Of a stretch of DNA of 64,000 bases, positions 28,068 through 38,056 are shown piece after piece. How positions within the stretch are numbered: position 1 is the stretch's first letter; every line of letters starts with the position of its first letter. The DNA is taken from assembly GCF_011045125.1 (NCBI RefSeq), contig NZ_JAAKZF010000023.1:16681-80680 (forward strand). Direction: 5' to 3'. Source of the stretch: Allomesorhizobium camelthorni. Its GTDB lineage: Bacteria; Pseudomonadota; Alphaproteobacteria; Rhizobiales; Rhizobiaceae. The translations under genes and the position numbers were made by a program. Below the pieces are notes generated by a model. It did not search any database, had not been told where the DNA came from, and worked only from the letters and a program-made list of their open reading frames with translations.

Positions 28068-28377
28068 AGCCCAGGGCCTCCTTTCCATGCATGTAGCGGG
28101 CGGTGAACGGCCTGACGAGCAGCCGGTCATCGACCTGCCTCAAGGTGAAGCCGACGAAGAGAGGTCGTCCGTTCGCATGCCGTGCAACCGCGATGTAGCG
28201 CCTCTCGTCGGCGGAGTGCTTGAAGTCGGGTGCGATACGTACATCGCCTTGGAACACCGCTTCTATTTCAGGTTTGGTGAAACCATGGCTGCCGCATTTC
28301 GGCCAGTTGCCATCGTCCCACTGGAATCCCGAAAAGTTCGTCCATAATGGATGTAGAGATGTGTGTACAAATGTCAA
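28033..28377 (-). CDS. BrnT-type toxin
   Basis: 114 residues as read from the TTG at 28377. The fold signature is weak but visible: FQWDDGNWPKCGSHGF, IEAVFQGDV, DERRYIAVARHANGRPLFVGFTLR and RPFTARYMHGKEALGYE, matching the BrnT ribonuclease-like family. The TTG start begins one base after the xdhC stop codon (TGAGTTG), and no ATG or GTG lies between it and the conserved FQWDD. Translation may depend on coupling to xdhC. The same bases, TTGACA, could be a -35 box. The start is therefore uncertain. Confidence 0.75.
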   Translation of the reverse strand: MTFVHTSLHPLWTNFSGFQWDDGNWPKCGSHGFTKPEIEAVFQGDVRIAPDFKHSADERRYIAVARHANGRPLFVGFTLRQVDDRLLVRPFTARYMHGKEALGYETESSSHDNR

Positions 28378-28378
28378 C

Positions 28379-29344
28379 TCACCCCGGCTGCGCCAGCGCC
28401 GTCATGATCTCCGCCGCGGCCAGCGCAGCGATCACTGCCGGGCGCTTGTCCTTCACTTGATCGCCGCCGATCGGCGAGACGAGGCGGGCAAAATCGGCCT
28501 CGCTGCCGCCAACTGTCTTCAGATACCAGCTCTTGAACGTCGCCTTCTTGGTCTTGGAGCCGATCATCCCGACATAGGCGGCGTCCTCACATTTAAGCGC
28601 CTCGGCGACGATCAGGAAATCGAGCGCATGGTCGTGGGTGAGAACGACAAAGGCGGAACCGGCCGGCGCGTCGCGGACCATTTCTTCAGGTACCGGGGTC
28701 AACCGCGTCTCGACGCTTTCCGGTATGCCCTCCAGCGCATCCGCACGCGTTTCGACCACGATCACGCGCACCGGCAGCAGTGCGAAGGCCGAGGCCAGCG
28801 CATGGCCGACATGGCCGCCGCCGAAGACATAGACATGGGGGAGCCTGGCGTCCTCGGCCTCGGCTTCTTCAAGGAGCATGGACCGAACCGCCTCGTCTGC
28901 AAGTTTGAGCGACACCTCGACCCGCCCGCCGCAGCATTGGCCGATTTCGGGTCCAAGCGGGATGTCGAGGGTGAGCGCAGCGCCCAACCCTCCCCCTTGC
29001 GGGGAGGGTGTCGGCGTAGCCGACGGGTGGGGGTGGAGATGAAGTGCACCGCCCTCTGCTGGATTTCTTTTGGAATCCTGCCTGGCGGAACCACCCCCAC
29101 CCGGCCCTTCGGGCAACCCTCCCCGCAAGGGGGAGGGTTGGGCCGCCAGCATCTCCCTCGCTCTGTCGATCGCCATGAATTCGAGCTGCCCGCCGCCGAT
29201 CGTGCCGAAAATCCTCTCCGGCGAAACCAGCATCCAGGCGCCTTTTTCGCGCGGGGTCGAGCCTTTGGCCTCGGCCACCTCGACAAGCGCCGCTAATGGC
29301 GACGCGTCGAGGAAAGCCCGCAGGCCTTTGGCCGTGCCGCTCAT
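28379..29344 (-). CDS. xdhC: XdhC, xanthine dehydrogenase maturation factor, with in-frame element insertion
   Basis: 321 residues; relatives are nearer 270-280. The N-terminal XdhC domain has AKGSTPREKGAWMLV and GTIGGGQLEF; the C-terminal Rossmann part has VYVFGGGHVGHALA and GMIGSKTK. XdhC binds the molybdenum cofactor and helps load it into XdhB. Between AREMLA and LTLDIPLGPEIGQCCGG lie about 54 extra residues (about 68-121), rich in Pro/Gly (SPLRGG, PTPSPQGGG), encoded exactly by a 162-bp palindromic element. The reading frame stays open. The start overlaps the xdhB stop by 4 bases, and the toxin gene follows directly. Confidence 0.93.
   Translation of the reverse strand: MSGTAKGLRAFLDASPLAALVEVAEAKGSTPREKGAWMLVSPERIFGTIGGGQLEFMAIDRAREMLAAQPSPLRGGLPEGPGGGGSARQDSKRNPAEGGALHLHPHPSATPTPSPQGGGLGAALTLDIPLGPEIGQCCGGRVEVSLKLADEAVRSMLLEEAEAEDARLPHVYVFGGGHVGHALASAFALLPVRVIVVETRADALEGIPESVETRLTPVPEEMVRDAPAGSAFVVLTHDHALDFLIVAEALKCEDAAYVGMIGSKTKKATFKSWYLKTVGGSEADFARLVSPIGGDQVKDKRPAVIAALAAAEIMTALAQPG
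28982..29143. repeat. 162-bp palindromic element inside xdhC (family C)
   Basis: Terminal inverted repeats of 28 bases, 28982-29009 and 29116-29143, are perfectly complementary; each has the core CCCTCCCCCTTGCGGGGAGG. Inner arms GGTGGGGGTGG and CCACCCCCACC extend the symmetry. The total length is divisible by three and the element has no stop in the xdhC frame, so it adds 54 codons. Related elements are at 52501-52635, 53278-53364, 54778-54911 and 58313-58471. Confidence 0.92.
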
Positions 29345-31689
29345 TTTCGCGCCGCTTCGGCCCTCAGCCGCTCGACTGCCATCAGCACGCGCTCGGGTGT
29401 CGCCGGCGTGTCGAGGCGCGGGCAGATCCTGTGGTCGGCGACGCTCGCCACCGCGTCCGACAGCGCATGCAGCACCGACATCGCCAGCATCAGGGGCGGC
29501 TCGCCGACCGCCTTGGAACGATGGATCGTCGGCTCGCTGTTTTCCGGCCAGTCGGCAAGCCGCACGTTGAAAATCTTCGGCCGGTCCGACGCAAGCGGTA
29601 TCTTGTAAGTCGACGGCGCATGGGTGCGCAGCCGGCCCTTCTCGTCCCAGACAAGTTCCTCGGTCGTCAGCCAGCCCATGCCCTGGATAAAACCGCCTTC
29701 AATCTGGCCAAGGTCGATCGCCCTGTTCAGCGACCGTCCCGTCTCGTGCAGTATGTCGGTGCGCTCCACGACATATTCGCCGGTCAGCGTGTCGATCGAC
29801 ACCTCCGACACCGACGCGCCGTAAGCGAAATAATAGAACGGGTGGCCCTGCCCCTTATCGCGGTTCCAGTGAATTTTCGGCGTCTTGTAGAAGCCGGCGG
29901 CCGAAAGCTGGATGCGAGCCATATAGGCCTGCTTGACCAGGTCTGCGAAGGCGATCTGCTGGTTGCCGATGCGCACGCGGTTGGGCAGGAACTCGATCTG
30001 GTCGAGCGGCACCGCGTATTTCTCAGCCGCGAAATCGGCGAGCCGGTTGCGGATCGTGCGCGCGGCGTTTCGCGCCGCCATGCCGTTGAGGTCGGAACCG
30101 GACGACGCCGCCGTCGCCGAGGTGTTGGGCACCTTGCCGGTCGTCGTCGCGGTGATCTTCACCTGGTCGATGTCGATCTGGAACTCTTCCGCCACCACCT
30201 GCGCGACCTTGACGTAGAGCCCCTGCCCCATCTCGGTGCCGCCATGGTTCAGGTGCACCGAACCGTCGGTATAGACATGCACCAGCGCGCCAGCCTGATT
30301 GAAATGCGTGGCGGTAAACGAGATGCCGAATTTCACCGGCGTCAGCGCCAGCCCGCGTTTTATCACCCGGCTGTTGGCGTTGAACGCATCGATCGTGCGC
30401 CGCCGCCGCGCATAATCTGAGCTCTCCTCAAGTTCGGCGACGATCCGCTGGATGATGTTGTCCTCCACCGTCTGGTGATAGGGCGTGACGTTGCGGTCGC
30501 TTGTCCCGTAGAAATTGAGCTTGCGGATTTCGAGCGGGTCTTTCCCTGTCGCGAACGCCACCTCGTCAATGACGCGCTCGGCGCCGACCATGCCCTGCGG
30601 CCCGCCGAAGCCGCGAAATGCCGTGTTGGAAACCGTGTTGGTGTAGAGCGGGGCCGACACCGCCTTCACCGCCGGATAGAAATAGGCGTTGTCGCAATGG
30701 AACAGCGCCCGGTCCGTCACCGGCCCCGAAAGGTCCGACGAAAACCCGCAGCGCGCCGCGTAGGAAAAATCGACGCCACGGATTTTTCCGTCGTCGTCGA
30801 AGCCGACTTCATAGTCGATGAGGAAATCATGACGCTTGCCCGTGGCGGTCATGTCGTCGTCGCGGTCGGGCCTGATCTTCACCGCCCGGCCAAGCCGCTT
30901 GGCCGCGATCGCAGCGATCGCCGCAAACTGGTTGGACTGCGTCTCCTTGCCGCCGAAGCCGCCGCCCATGCGGCGGATTTCGACCGTCACCGCATGCGAC
31001 GGCACGCCGAGCGCATGGCTGACCATATGCTGCACCTCGCTCGGATGCTGCGTCGAGGAATAGACAGTGACGTCGTCGTCCTCCCCCGGCACGGCCATAG
31101 CGATATGGCCCTCGAGATAAAAGTGGTCCTGCCCGCCGACCCGCATTTGGCCCTTCAGTCTGCGCGGCGCTTTGGCGATCGCCCCGGCGGCATCGCCGCG
31201 CGACAGCGTCAGCGGCGGCGTCACGAGTTTTGCACCCTGACGACCGGCGTCGGCTACATCGATGATCGCCGGCAATTCGTCATATTCGATCTTCGCCAGC
31301 CGGCAGGCGCGCCGCGCCTCTTCCCGCGTCCCGGCGATCACGGCAAAGATCGGCTGGCCATGAAACTGCACCTCGCCGTCGGCCAGCACCGGTTCGTCAT
31401 GCCGGCCGGTCGGCGAAATGTCGTTCTCGCCCGGCACATCGCTCGCTGTCAGCACGTCGACCACGCCGGATGCTGAGCGAACCCCCATCAGGTCGATCGA
31501 GCGGATCGTTCCATGCGCCACCGTCGACAGCCCGAGGCAGCCATGCAGCGTGCCGGCCGGCTCCGGCATGTCGTCGATGTAGATCGCCGAGCCGTCGACA
31601 TGCTTATGCGCCGAATCGTGGCGCTGGTCGGACGCGACGCCGCCTGTGATTTTTTCGGCCTTGAGGTTCACTATCTGGTGTTTGGTCAT
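29341..31689 (-). CDS. xdhB: Xanthine dehydrogenase molybdopterin subunit
   Basis: 782 residues. Molybdenum-cofactor motifs are present: RMGGGFGGKETQ, AFRGFGGPQG, MGQGLYVKVAQ and the C-terminal SKAVGEPPLML with the catalytic Glu. It carries no iron-sulfur or FAD domain, which are on XdhA. With XdhA it makes the cytoplasmic heterodimer oxidising hypoxanthine and xanthine to urate with NAD+. The gene ends in an ATGA overlap with xdhC. It is separated from xdhA by 212 bases that hold a repeat pair, unusual inside an operon. Confidence 0.95.
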   Translation of the reverse strand: MTKHQIVNLKAEKITGGVASDQRHDSAHKHVDGSAIYIDDMPEPAGTLHGCLGLSTVAHGTIRSIDLMGVRSASGVVDVLTASDVPGENDISPTGRHDEPVLADGEVQFHGQPIFAVIAGTREEARRACRLAKIEYDELPAIIDVADAGRQGAKLVTPPLTLSRGDAAGAIAKAPRRLKGQMRVGGQDHFYLEGHIAMAVPGEDDDVTVYSSTQHPSEVQHMVSHALGVPSHAVTVEIRRMGGGFGGKETQSNQFAAIAAIAAKRLGRAVKIRPDRDDDMTATGKRHDFLIDYEVGFDDDGKIRGVDFSYAARCGFSSDLSGPVTDRALFHCDNAYFYPAVKAVSAPLYTNTVSNTAFRGFGGPQGMVGAERVIDEVAFATGKDPLEIRKLNFYGTSDRNVTPYHQTVEDNIIQRIVAELEESSDYARRRRTIDAFNANSRVIKRGLALTPVKFGISFTATHFNQAGALVHVYTDGSVHLNHGGTEMGQGLYVKVAQVVAEEFQIDIDQVKITATTTGKVPNTSATAASSGSDLNGMAARNAARTIRNRLADFAAEKYAVPLDQIEFLPNRVRIGNQQIAFADLVKQAYMARIQLSAAGFYKTPKIHWNRDKGQGHPFYYFAYGASVSEVSIDTLTGEYVVERTDILHETGRSLNRAIDLGQIEGGFIQGMGWLTTEELVWDEKGRLRTHAPSTYKIPLASDRPKIFNVRLADWPENSEPTIHRSKAVGEPPLMLAMSVLHALSDAVASVADHRICPRLDTPATPERVLMAVERLRAEAARK

Positions 31690-31722
31690 TGGCTAAACCT
31701 GGCAAGGCCGCGATCCTTCGCG

Positions 31723-31871
31723 CCCCCCTCTGTCCTGCCGGACATCTCCCCCCTCAAGGGGGGAGATCGGCTGACCGCACCGCGTTCGCCAATCCCTGAA
31801 GATAAGGCGCCGAGGGTGGGACTGCCAATCTCCCCCCTTGAGGGGGAGATGGCCGGCAGGCCAGAGGGGGG
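31723..31871. repeat. Inverted pair of CCCCCTCTG repeats (family B, copy 2) inside the xdh operon
   Basis: Arms 31723-31767 and 31828-31871 are inverted copies with core CCTGCCGG and an inner hairpin (TCTCCCCCCTCAAGGGG). They match the pair at 23219-23389. It lies between the xdhA stop and the xdhB start, so the operon message should fold into a strong hairpin here; effects on the ratio of subunits are conceivable. Confidence 0.87.
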
Positions 31872-31901
31872 TCGGTCCAGTATCCGGAATGAACATGCCC
31901 A

Positions 31902-33383
31902 TCACGCCGCCTCATGCCTTGAGACCTGTACCGGCACCGTCGCCCCGGTCGTCTCCAGATAAAACCGCCGCAGCAAATTCTTCGCCACCAGCATCCGGTA
32001 CTCCGCCGAAGCGCGCATGTCGGTCAGCGGCGTGAAATCCTCGTCATAGGCCTCGACCGCCTCCTCCACCGTCGTTTCGCTCCACGCCTTGCCAATCAGC
32101 GCCGCCTCGACCGCTTTCGCCCGCTTCGGCGTCGCCGCCATGCCGCCATAGGCGATGCGGACGTCCGCAACCGTGCCGTCGCCGGCCAGCCTCAGGTGGA
32201 ATGCGCCGAGCACCGCGGTGATATCCTCGTCGCACCGCTTGGTGATCTTGTGGACCGCGAAATGCGCGCCTTCGGCCGGTACCGGCACGTCCACCGCCTC
32301 GACGAACTCGCGCGGCCGCCGGTCTTGCTTGCCATAGGCGATGAAGAAATCCTCCAGCGGGATTGTCCGCCGCTCATTGCCCTTGCGCAGCGTCAGTGTC
32401 GCGCCGAGTGCGATGAACGGCGGCGGCGTGTCGCCGATCGGCGAGCCATTGGCGATGTTGCCGCCGATGGTGCCCATGTTGCGTACCTGGTCTCCACCGA
32501 TGCGGTCGAACAGTGGCCCGAGCGCCGGGATGCGCTCGGACAGCGTCGAGAAAGCTTCGGTGTAGGTGACGCCCGCGCCGATCGAAATCATGCCGTCGCG
32601 CTCAGAAATCCGCCGCAGCTCATCCAGACCGCCGATGAATACCGCCGGCGAAATCTCGCGCATGAATTTCGTCACCCAGAGCCCGACATCGGTCGAGCCG
32701 GCAATGAGGGTCGCCTTCGGCTCGGCTTCGAGCACACCGGCGAAATCGTCCACATTCGCCGGCACGACCAGCCTTCCCTTGCCCTCGCCGATCTCGACCC
32801 GCGCGCCGTCCTTTAGCGCCGTGAGCTTTTTCGCGACCGCCGCGCGCTCCATTGCCAGTGGGTCTTTCGCCGCCTTGCCGTAGCTCGATATCGCGCGCGC
32901 TGCTCGCACGATCGCCTCATAGCCAGTGCAGCGGCAGAGATTGCCCTGCAGCGCCTTCTCTATTTGCGCGTCCGACGGCGCGGCGTTCCGCATCCACAGC
33001 GCATAGAGCGACATCACGAAGCCCGGCGTGCAGAAGCCGCATTGCGAACCATGGAAATCGACCATCGCCTGCTGCACCGGGTGCAGCTTGCCGCCCTCGC
33101 CGCGCAGGTGCTCGATGGTGACGACATGGCAGCCGTCGACCGAGCCGAGGAAACGGATGCAGGCATTGACGCTTTCATAAGCAAGCTCGCCACCTGCGAG
33201 CCGCCCGACGAGCACGGTGCAGGCGCCGCAGTCGCCCTCGGCGCAGCCTTCCTTGCTGCCGCGCAACGAACGCCGCAGCCGCAGAAAATCGAGCAGCATC
33301 TCGTCCGGCGCGACTTTGGACAGCGCCACCGCCTCGCCGTTCAGCAGGAAGCGGATTTCGTTGCGGATCTTCACTGCGGCCAT
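31902..33383 (-). CDS. xdhA: Xanthine dehydrogenase small subunit (2Fe-2S and FAD)
   Basis: 493 residues. The first [2Fe-2S] cluster is CAEGDCGACTVLVG, the second CGFCTPGFVMSLYAL with CRCTGYEAI. The FAD-binding domain spans about residues 200-370 with IAGSTDVGLWVTK and GGNIANGSPIGDTPPPFIALGA, then the CO-dehydrogenase C-terminal flavoprotein domain. It passes electrons from XdhB to NAD+. The gene follows hiuH by 3 bases on the same strand, in the operon hiuH-xdhA-xdhB-xdhC. Confidence 0.95.
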   Translation of the reverse strand: MAAVKIRNEIRFLLNGEAVALSKVAPDEMLLDFLRLRRSLRGSKEGCAEGDCGACTVLVGRLAGGELAYESVNACIRFLGSVDGCHVVTIEHLRGEGGKLHPVQQAMVDFHGSQCGFCTPGFVMSLYALWMRNAAPSDAQIEKALQGNLCRCTGYEAIVRAARAISSYGKAAKDPLAMERAAVAKKLTALKDGARVEIGEGKGRLVVPANVDDFAGVLEAEPKATLIAGSTDVGLWVTKFMREISPAVFIGGLDELRRISERDGMISIGAGVTYTEAFSTLSERIPALGPLFDRIGGDQVRNMGTIGGNIANGSPIGDTPPPFIALGATLTLRKGNERRTIPLEDFFIAYGKQDRRPREFVEAVDVPVPAEGAHFAVHKITKRCDEDITAVLGAFHLRLAGDGTVADVRIAYGGMAATPKRAKAVEAALIGKAWSETTVEEAVEAYDEDFTPLTDMRASAEYRMLVAKNLLRRFYLETTGATVPVQVSRHEAA

Positions 33384-33386
33384 CCT

Positions 33387-33752
33387 TCAGCTCCCCCTAT
33401 AGGTCGAGTAGCCGTAGGGCGAGACAAGCAGCGGCACATGGTAGTGCCTGTGCTCGGCCATGCCAAACCGGATAGGGACGATGTCCAAGAAGGCCGGTTC
33501 GGACAGCGCAATCCCCTGCGCCCTCAGATAGTCGCCTGCCGCAAACACAAGCTCGTATTCGCCGGTCGCAAACTCCGGGCCGGCCAGGAGCGGCGCGTCA
33601 CAGCGGCCGTCGCTGTTGGTGGAGACGGTCTTGAGCAGCGTGCGCTCCTCGCCCTCGATGCGGAACAGCGAAATGGACAGGCCCGCCGCCGGCTTTCCCG
33701 AAGCGGTGTCGAGCACATGGGTGGTCAGGCGCCCGCCTTCAGTTCCCGACAT
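33387..33752 (-). CDS. hiuH: 5-Hydroxyisourate hydrolase
   Basis: 121 residues from the ATG at 33752, which has GAGGGAGG upstream; an earlier in-frame ATG at 33776 is less likely. Catalytic His in [14 protein letters not shown], the Arg-containing region and the C-terminal tetrapeptide YRGS (preceded by PYGYST) are diagnostic for this transthyretin-like enzyme, which opens 5-hydroxyisourate to OHCU. First gene of the leftward operon, divergent from puuE. Confidence 0.95.
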   Translation of the reverse strand: MSGTEGGRLTTHVLDTASGKPAAGLSISLFRIEGEERTLLKTVSTNSDGRCDAPLLAGPEFATGEYELVFAAGDYLRAQGIALSEPAFLDIVPIRFGMAEHRHYHVPLLVSPYGYSTYRGS

Positions 33753-33935
33753 TCTGCCTCCCTCAAGACCGTTCAAGTGTTAAGCGGTCGATTGTGCGGC
33801 GATTAAATGCCATGCATAAGTCCGGGTGAAGCGGAACGCCACAAAAAGACTTTCAAAATTTTTCGGGGGAATGCCGGCCGATCCCGTCGACTATCTTGGA
33901 TTGGCAGATCCAACAGGACTTGCGGCGAGGGATTG
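33753..33935. promoter_or_regulatory. Divergent promoter region between hiuH and puuE
   Basis: 183 bases separate the two divergent operons. An inverted repeat TTGGAT-6-ATCCAA lies at 33896-33913, about 23 bases before the puuE start. The word GACTTTCAAAA at 33848-33858 also occurs upstream of the LysR gene (26817-26827). Either could bind the LysR-type regulator. I see no convincing -10/-35 pair. Confidence 0.4.
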
Positions 33936-35369
33936 ATGCGTTACCAGCGAGACATGCGCGGCTATGGGCAGAACCCGCCGGACCCGAAATGGCCGGGCGG
34001 CGCGCATATTGCGGTGCAGTTCGTGGTCAATTACGAGGAAGGCGGCGAGAACTGCATCCTCCACGGCGACGCCGCCTCAGAAGCCTTTCTGTCCGAGATC
34101 GTCGGCGCGGCGCCTTGGGCCGGGATGCGCCACTGGAACATGGAATCGATCTATGAATACGGCGCCCGCGCCGGCTTCTGGCGCCTGCACCGCATGTTCA
34201 CCGAGGCCGAGATTCCGGTGACCGTCTATGGCGTCGCCACTGCCCTTGCCCGCTCGCCCGACCAGGTAACGGCCATGCAGGAGGCCGGCTGGGAAATCGC
34301 CTCGCACGGGCTGCGATGGATCGACTACCGCGACCATAAGATGGAGTACGAGCGCCGCGACCTGGAGGAGGCGATCCGGCTGCATGCGGAAGTCACCGGC
34401 GAGCGCCCGACGGGGCTTTATCTCGGCCGCACCTCGATCAATTCGGTGCGGCTCGCCGCGGCCGAGGGCGGCTTCGACTATGTGTCCGACACCTATGACG
34501 ACGAGCTGCCCTACTGGCTCGATCACGACGGCCACGGCGGCGCGATCCCGCCGCAACTCATCATCCCCTACACGCTCGACGCCAACGACATGCGCTTCGC
34601 CACGCCGCAGGGCTTTAATTCCGGCGATCAGTTCTTCGTCTATCTGAAAGATTCCTTCGACACGCTCTACGAGGAGGGCAAAGCGGGCCGGCCGCGCATG
34701 ATGAATATCGGGCTGCACTGCCGGCTCGTCGGCCGGCCCGGCCGTGCGGCGGCGCTGAAGCGCTTCATCGACTATGTGAAGGGTCACGACAAAATCTGGC
34801 TGACGCGGCGCATCGACATCGCCCGCCACTGGCGCGAGCACCACCCGTACCAGGCGCTGGCGCTGCGTCCTTCCCGCATGGATCGGGAAGACTTCGTCGA
34901 AAAATTCGGCGGCGTCTTCGAGCACTCGCCCTGGGTCGCCGAGCGCGCCTTCGAACTGGAGCTTGGCCCCGCGCATGACAGCGCCGGCGGCCTGCACAAT
35001 GCGCTCTGCCGCGTCTTTCGGTCGGCGAGCGAGAGCGAGCGGCTCGGTGTGCTGAAAGCGCACCCCGATCTTGCCGGCAAGCTAGCGGCCGCAAAAAGAC
35101 TAACCGCCGAATCAACGAGGGAGCAGGCTTCCGCCGGGCTGGACGCGCTCACCGACAAGGAGCGCGAGCTGTTCTCGAAGCTCAACGCGGCCTACGTCAC
35201 CACCTTCGGCTTCCCCTTCATCATCGCCGTCAAAGGAAGGACCAAGGACGAGATACTGGCCGCTTTCGAAACCCGCATCGGCAACGATCGCGGCGTCGAA
35301 TTCGCCACTGCATGCACGGAGGTGGAGCGCATCGCGCTTCTGCGCCTTGCCGACATCCTGCCTGATTGA
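33936..35369 (+). CDS. Fusion of allantoinase PuuE and OHCU decarboxylase UraD
   Basis: 477 residues from the ATG at 33936; the longer frame from 33807 has no conserved content. Residues 1-310 are the PuuE polysaccharide-deacetylase-like allantoinase (QFVVNYEEGGENCIL, EIASHGLRWIDY, GLYLGRTSINSVRLAAAEGGFDY split here at a loop). From about 315, DFVEKFGGVFEHSPWVAE to VERIALLRLADIL is an OHCU decarboxylase with the catalytic His in KAHPDLAGKL and FGFPFIIAVKG. It therefore carries two non-adjacent-in-order steps: OHCU to allantoin (C-terminal) and allantoin to allantoate (N-terminal). Confidence 0.93.
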   Translation: MRYQRDMRGYGQNPPDPKWPGGAHIAVQFVVNYEEGGENCILHGDAASEAFLSEIVGAAPWAGMRHWNMESIYEYGARAGFWRLHRMFTEAEIPVTVYGVATALARSPDQVTAMQEAGWEIASHGLRWIDYRDHKMEYERRDLEEAIRLHAEVTGERPTGLYLGRTSINSVRLAAAEGGFDYVSDTYDDELPYWLDHDGHGGAIPPQLIIPYTLDANDMRFATPQGFNSGDQFFVYLKDSFDTLYEEGKAGRPRMMNIGLHCRLVGRPGRAAALKRFIDYVKGHDKIWLTRRIDIARHWREHHPYQALALRPSRMDREDFVEKFGGVFEHSPWVAERAFELELGPAHDSAGGLHNALCRVFRSASESERLGVLKAHPDLAGKLAAAKRLTAESTREQASAGLDALTDKERELFSKLNAAYVTTFGFPFIIAVKGRTKDEILAAFETRIGNDRGVEFATACTEVERIALLRLADILPD

Positions 35370-35386
35370 ACAAGACGAGCCACCCA

Positions 35387-36079
35387 ATGTACGATCTCTA
35401 TATCGGCAACAAAAATTACTCCTCCTGGTCGCTCAGGCCCTGGGTCCTGATGAAGACGCTCGGGATTTTGTTCTCCGAACACCTGATCCCCTTTCACGAT
35501 CACGACGCATGGTCCGAGTATCGCCTATTGTCCCCCAATGGGATGGTTCCCCTGCTTGGGGACGGAAATATCTTGGTCTGGGATTCCCTTTCCATCGCCG
35601 AGTATCTGGCGGAGCGCCATGAGGGCGTCTGGCCCAGCGACCCCGCAGCGCGGGCCTTCGCCCGCTCAGCCGCCGCCGAGATGCACTCCGGCTTTCCCGC
35701 CCTGCGCAATATCTGCGGCATGAATATCGGCGTTCGAGTCAAACTTCACCAACAGCCGGACGCGCTGAAGGCCAATATCGCTCGCCTTTCCGTGCTCTGG
35801 AATGACGGAATCAGCCGCTTCGGCGGTCCTTTCCTCGCCGGCCCGTATTTTTCCGCCGCTGATGCTTTCTTCTGCCCCGTCGCTTTTCGCGTCCAGACCT
35901 ACGGCCTGGAACTGGACGCCACCTCCGCCGCCTACGTGGCGCGGTTGCTGGGCTTGCCTGCCATGCGGGAGTGGTATGCCGGCGGCCTGGCGGAGACGTT
36001 CCGCGACTGGCCGCACGAGCACGAGATTGATGCGGTCGGCACAGTCACCGAAGACCTGCGCGCGCCGGCGAGCAATTAA
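35387..36079 (+). CDS. Glutathione S-transferase-like protein
   Basis: 230 residues from the ATG at 35387; a TTG at 35366 would add 7 residues. N-terminal thioredoxin fold begins MYDLYIGNKNYSSWSLRPW, where the Ser/Tyr near the turn would bind glutathione, followed by PNGMVPLL and DSLSIAEYLAE, the conserved Pro and helix. The C-terminal helical domain ends at about residue 215. It sits within the rightward ureide operon between puuE/uraD and the ureidoglycine aminohydrolase with 17- and 10-base gaps, so it is cotranscribed. Its substrate is unknown; no ureide step needs it. Confidence 0.85.
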   Translation: MYDLYIGNKNYSSWSLRPWVLMKTLGILFSEHLIPFHDHDAWSEYRLLSPNGMVPLLGDGNILVWDSLSIAEYLAERHEGVWPSDPAARAFARSAAAEMHSGFPALRNICGMNIGVRVKLHQQPDALKANIARLSVLWNDGISRFGGPFLAGPYFSAADAFFCPVAFRVQTYGLELDATSAAYVARLLGLPAMREWYAGGLAETFRDWPHEHEIDAVGTVTEDLRAPASN

Positions 36080-36089
36080 GGAAACGAAC

Positions 36090-36938
<849 letters not shown>

Positions 36939-36948
36939 GGATGTTCCC

Positions 36949-37448
36949 GTGAAAAAGATCCTTGCAGAGACGTTGACCCGCGAGGCCTTCGCCGAGTTCG
37001 GCGACGTGCTCGATATGGAAGGCGACAACCACTACCCGATCAATGGCGGCAAGGCCGAGCGCTACCACGACCTCGCCAGGGTGGAGGCCGAGGGACCGAA
37101 TGCCCGCGTGCTGATCTCTATTGTTAAGAGCGCGCCCTACGTGTTTCCGCTGCGGCTAACCATGGTCGAGCGCCACCCCTTCGGCAGCCAGGCCTTCATG
37201 CCGCTCGCTCCCCGGCCGTTCGTCGTGGTGGTCTGCCATGACGGCGAAAACGGCCCCGGCGCGCCGCACGCCTTCGTCACCGAGCCTGGACAGGGCGTCA
37301 ACTATCCGCGCAACACCTGGCATGGCGTGCTCACCCCGATCGACGAGCCGCAAGAGTTCCTGGTGGTCGACCGCGGCGGCGACGGCTCCAATCTCGAGGA
37401 GTTCTTCTTCGATGAGCCCTGGGAAATCCACTTGCCCGGAATGACGCT

Positions 37449-37452
<4 letters not shown>
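36949..37452 (+). CDS. allA: Ureidoglycolate lyase
   Basis: 167 residues from the GTG at 36949 (AGGGA upstream). Conserved AFAEFGDVLD near the N-terminus, YPRNTWHGVL with the active-site His, and FLVVDRGGDGSNLEEF near the C-terminus match AllA. It splits ureidoglycolate to glyoxylate and urea. The gene ends in a 4-base overlap (TTGA) with the deaminase gene, so translation is coupled. Confidence 0.93.
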
Positions 37453-38042
<590 letters not shown>

Positions 38043-38056
38043 AGGTTCCGACGCGA

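Noticed and set aside
28982..29143. xdhC insertion as a sign of a pseudogene
   Set aside because: The frame stays open, the length is a multiple of three and the flanking domains are complete, so loss of function is not indicated.
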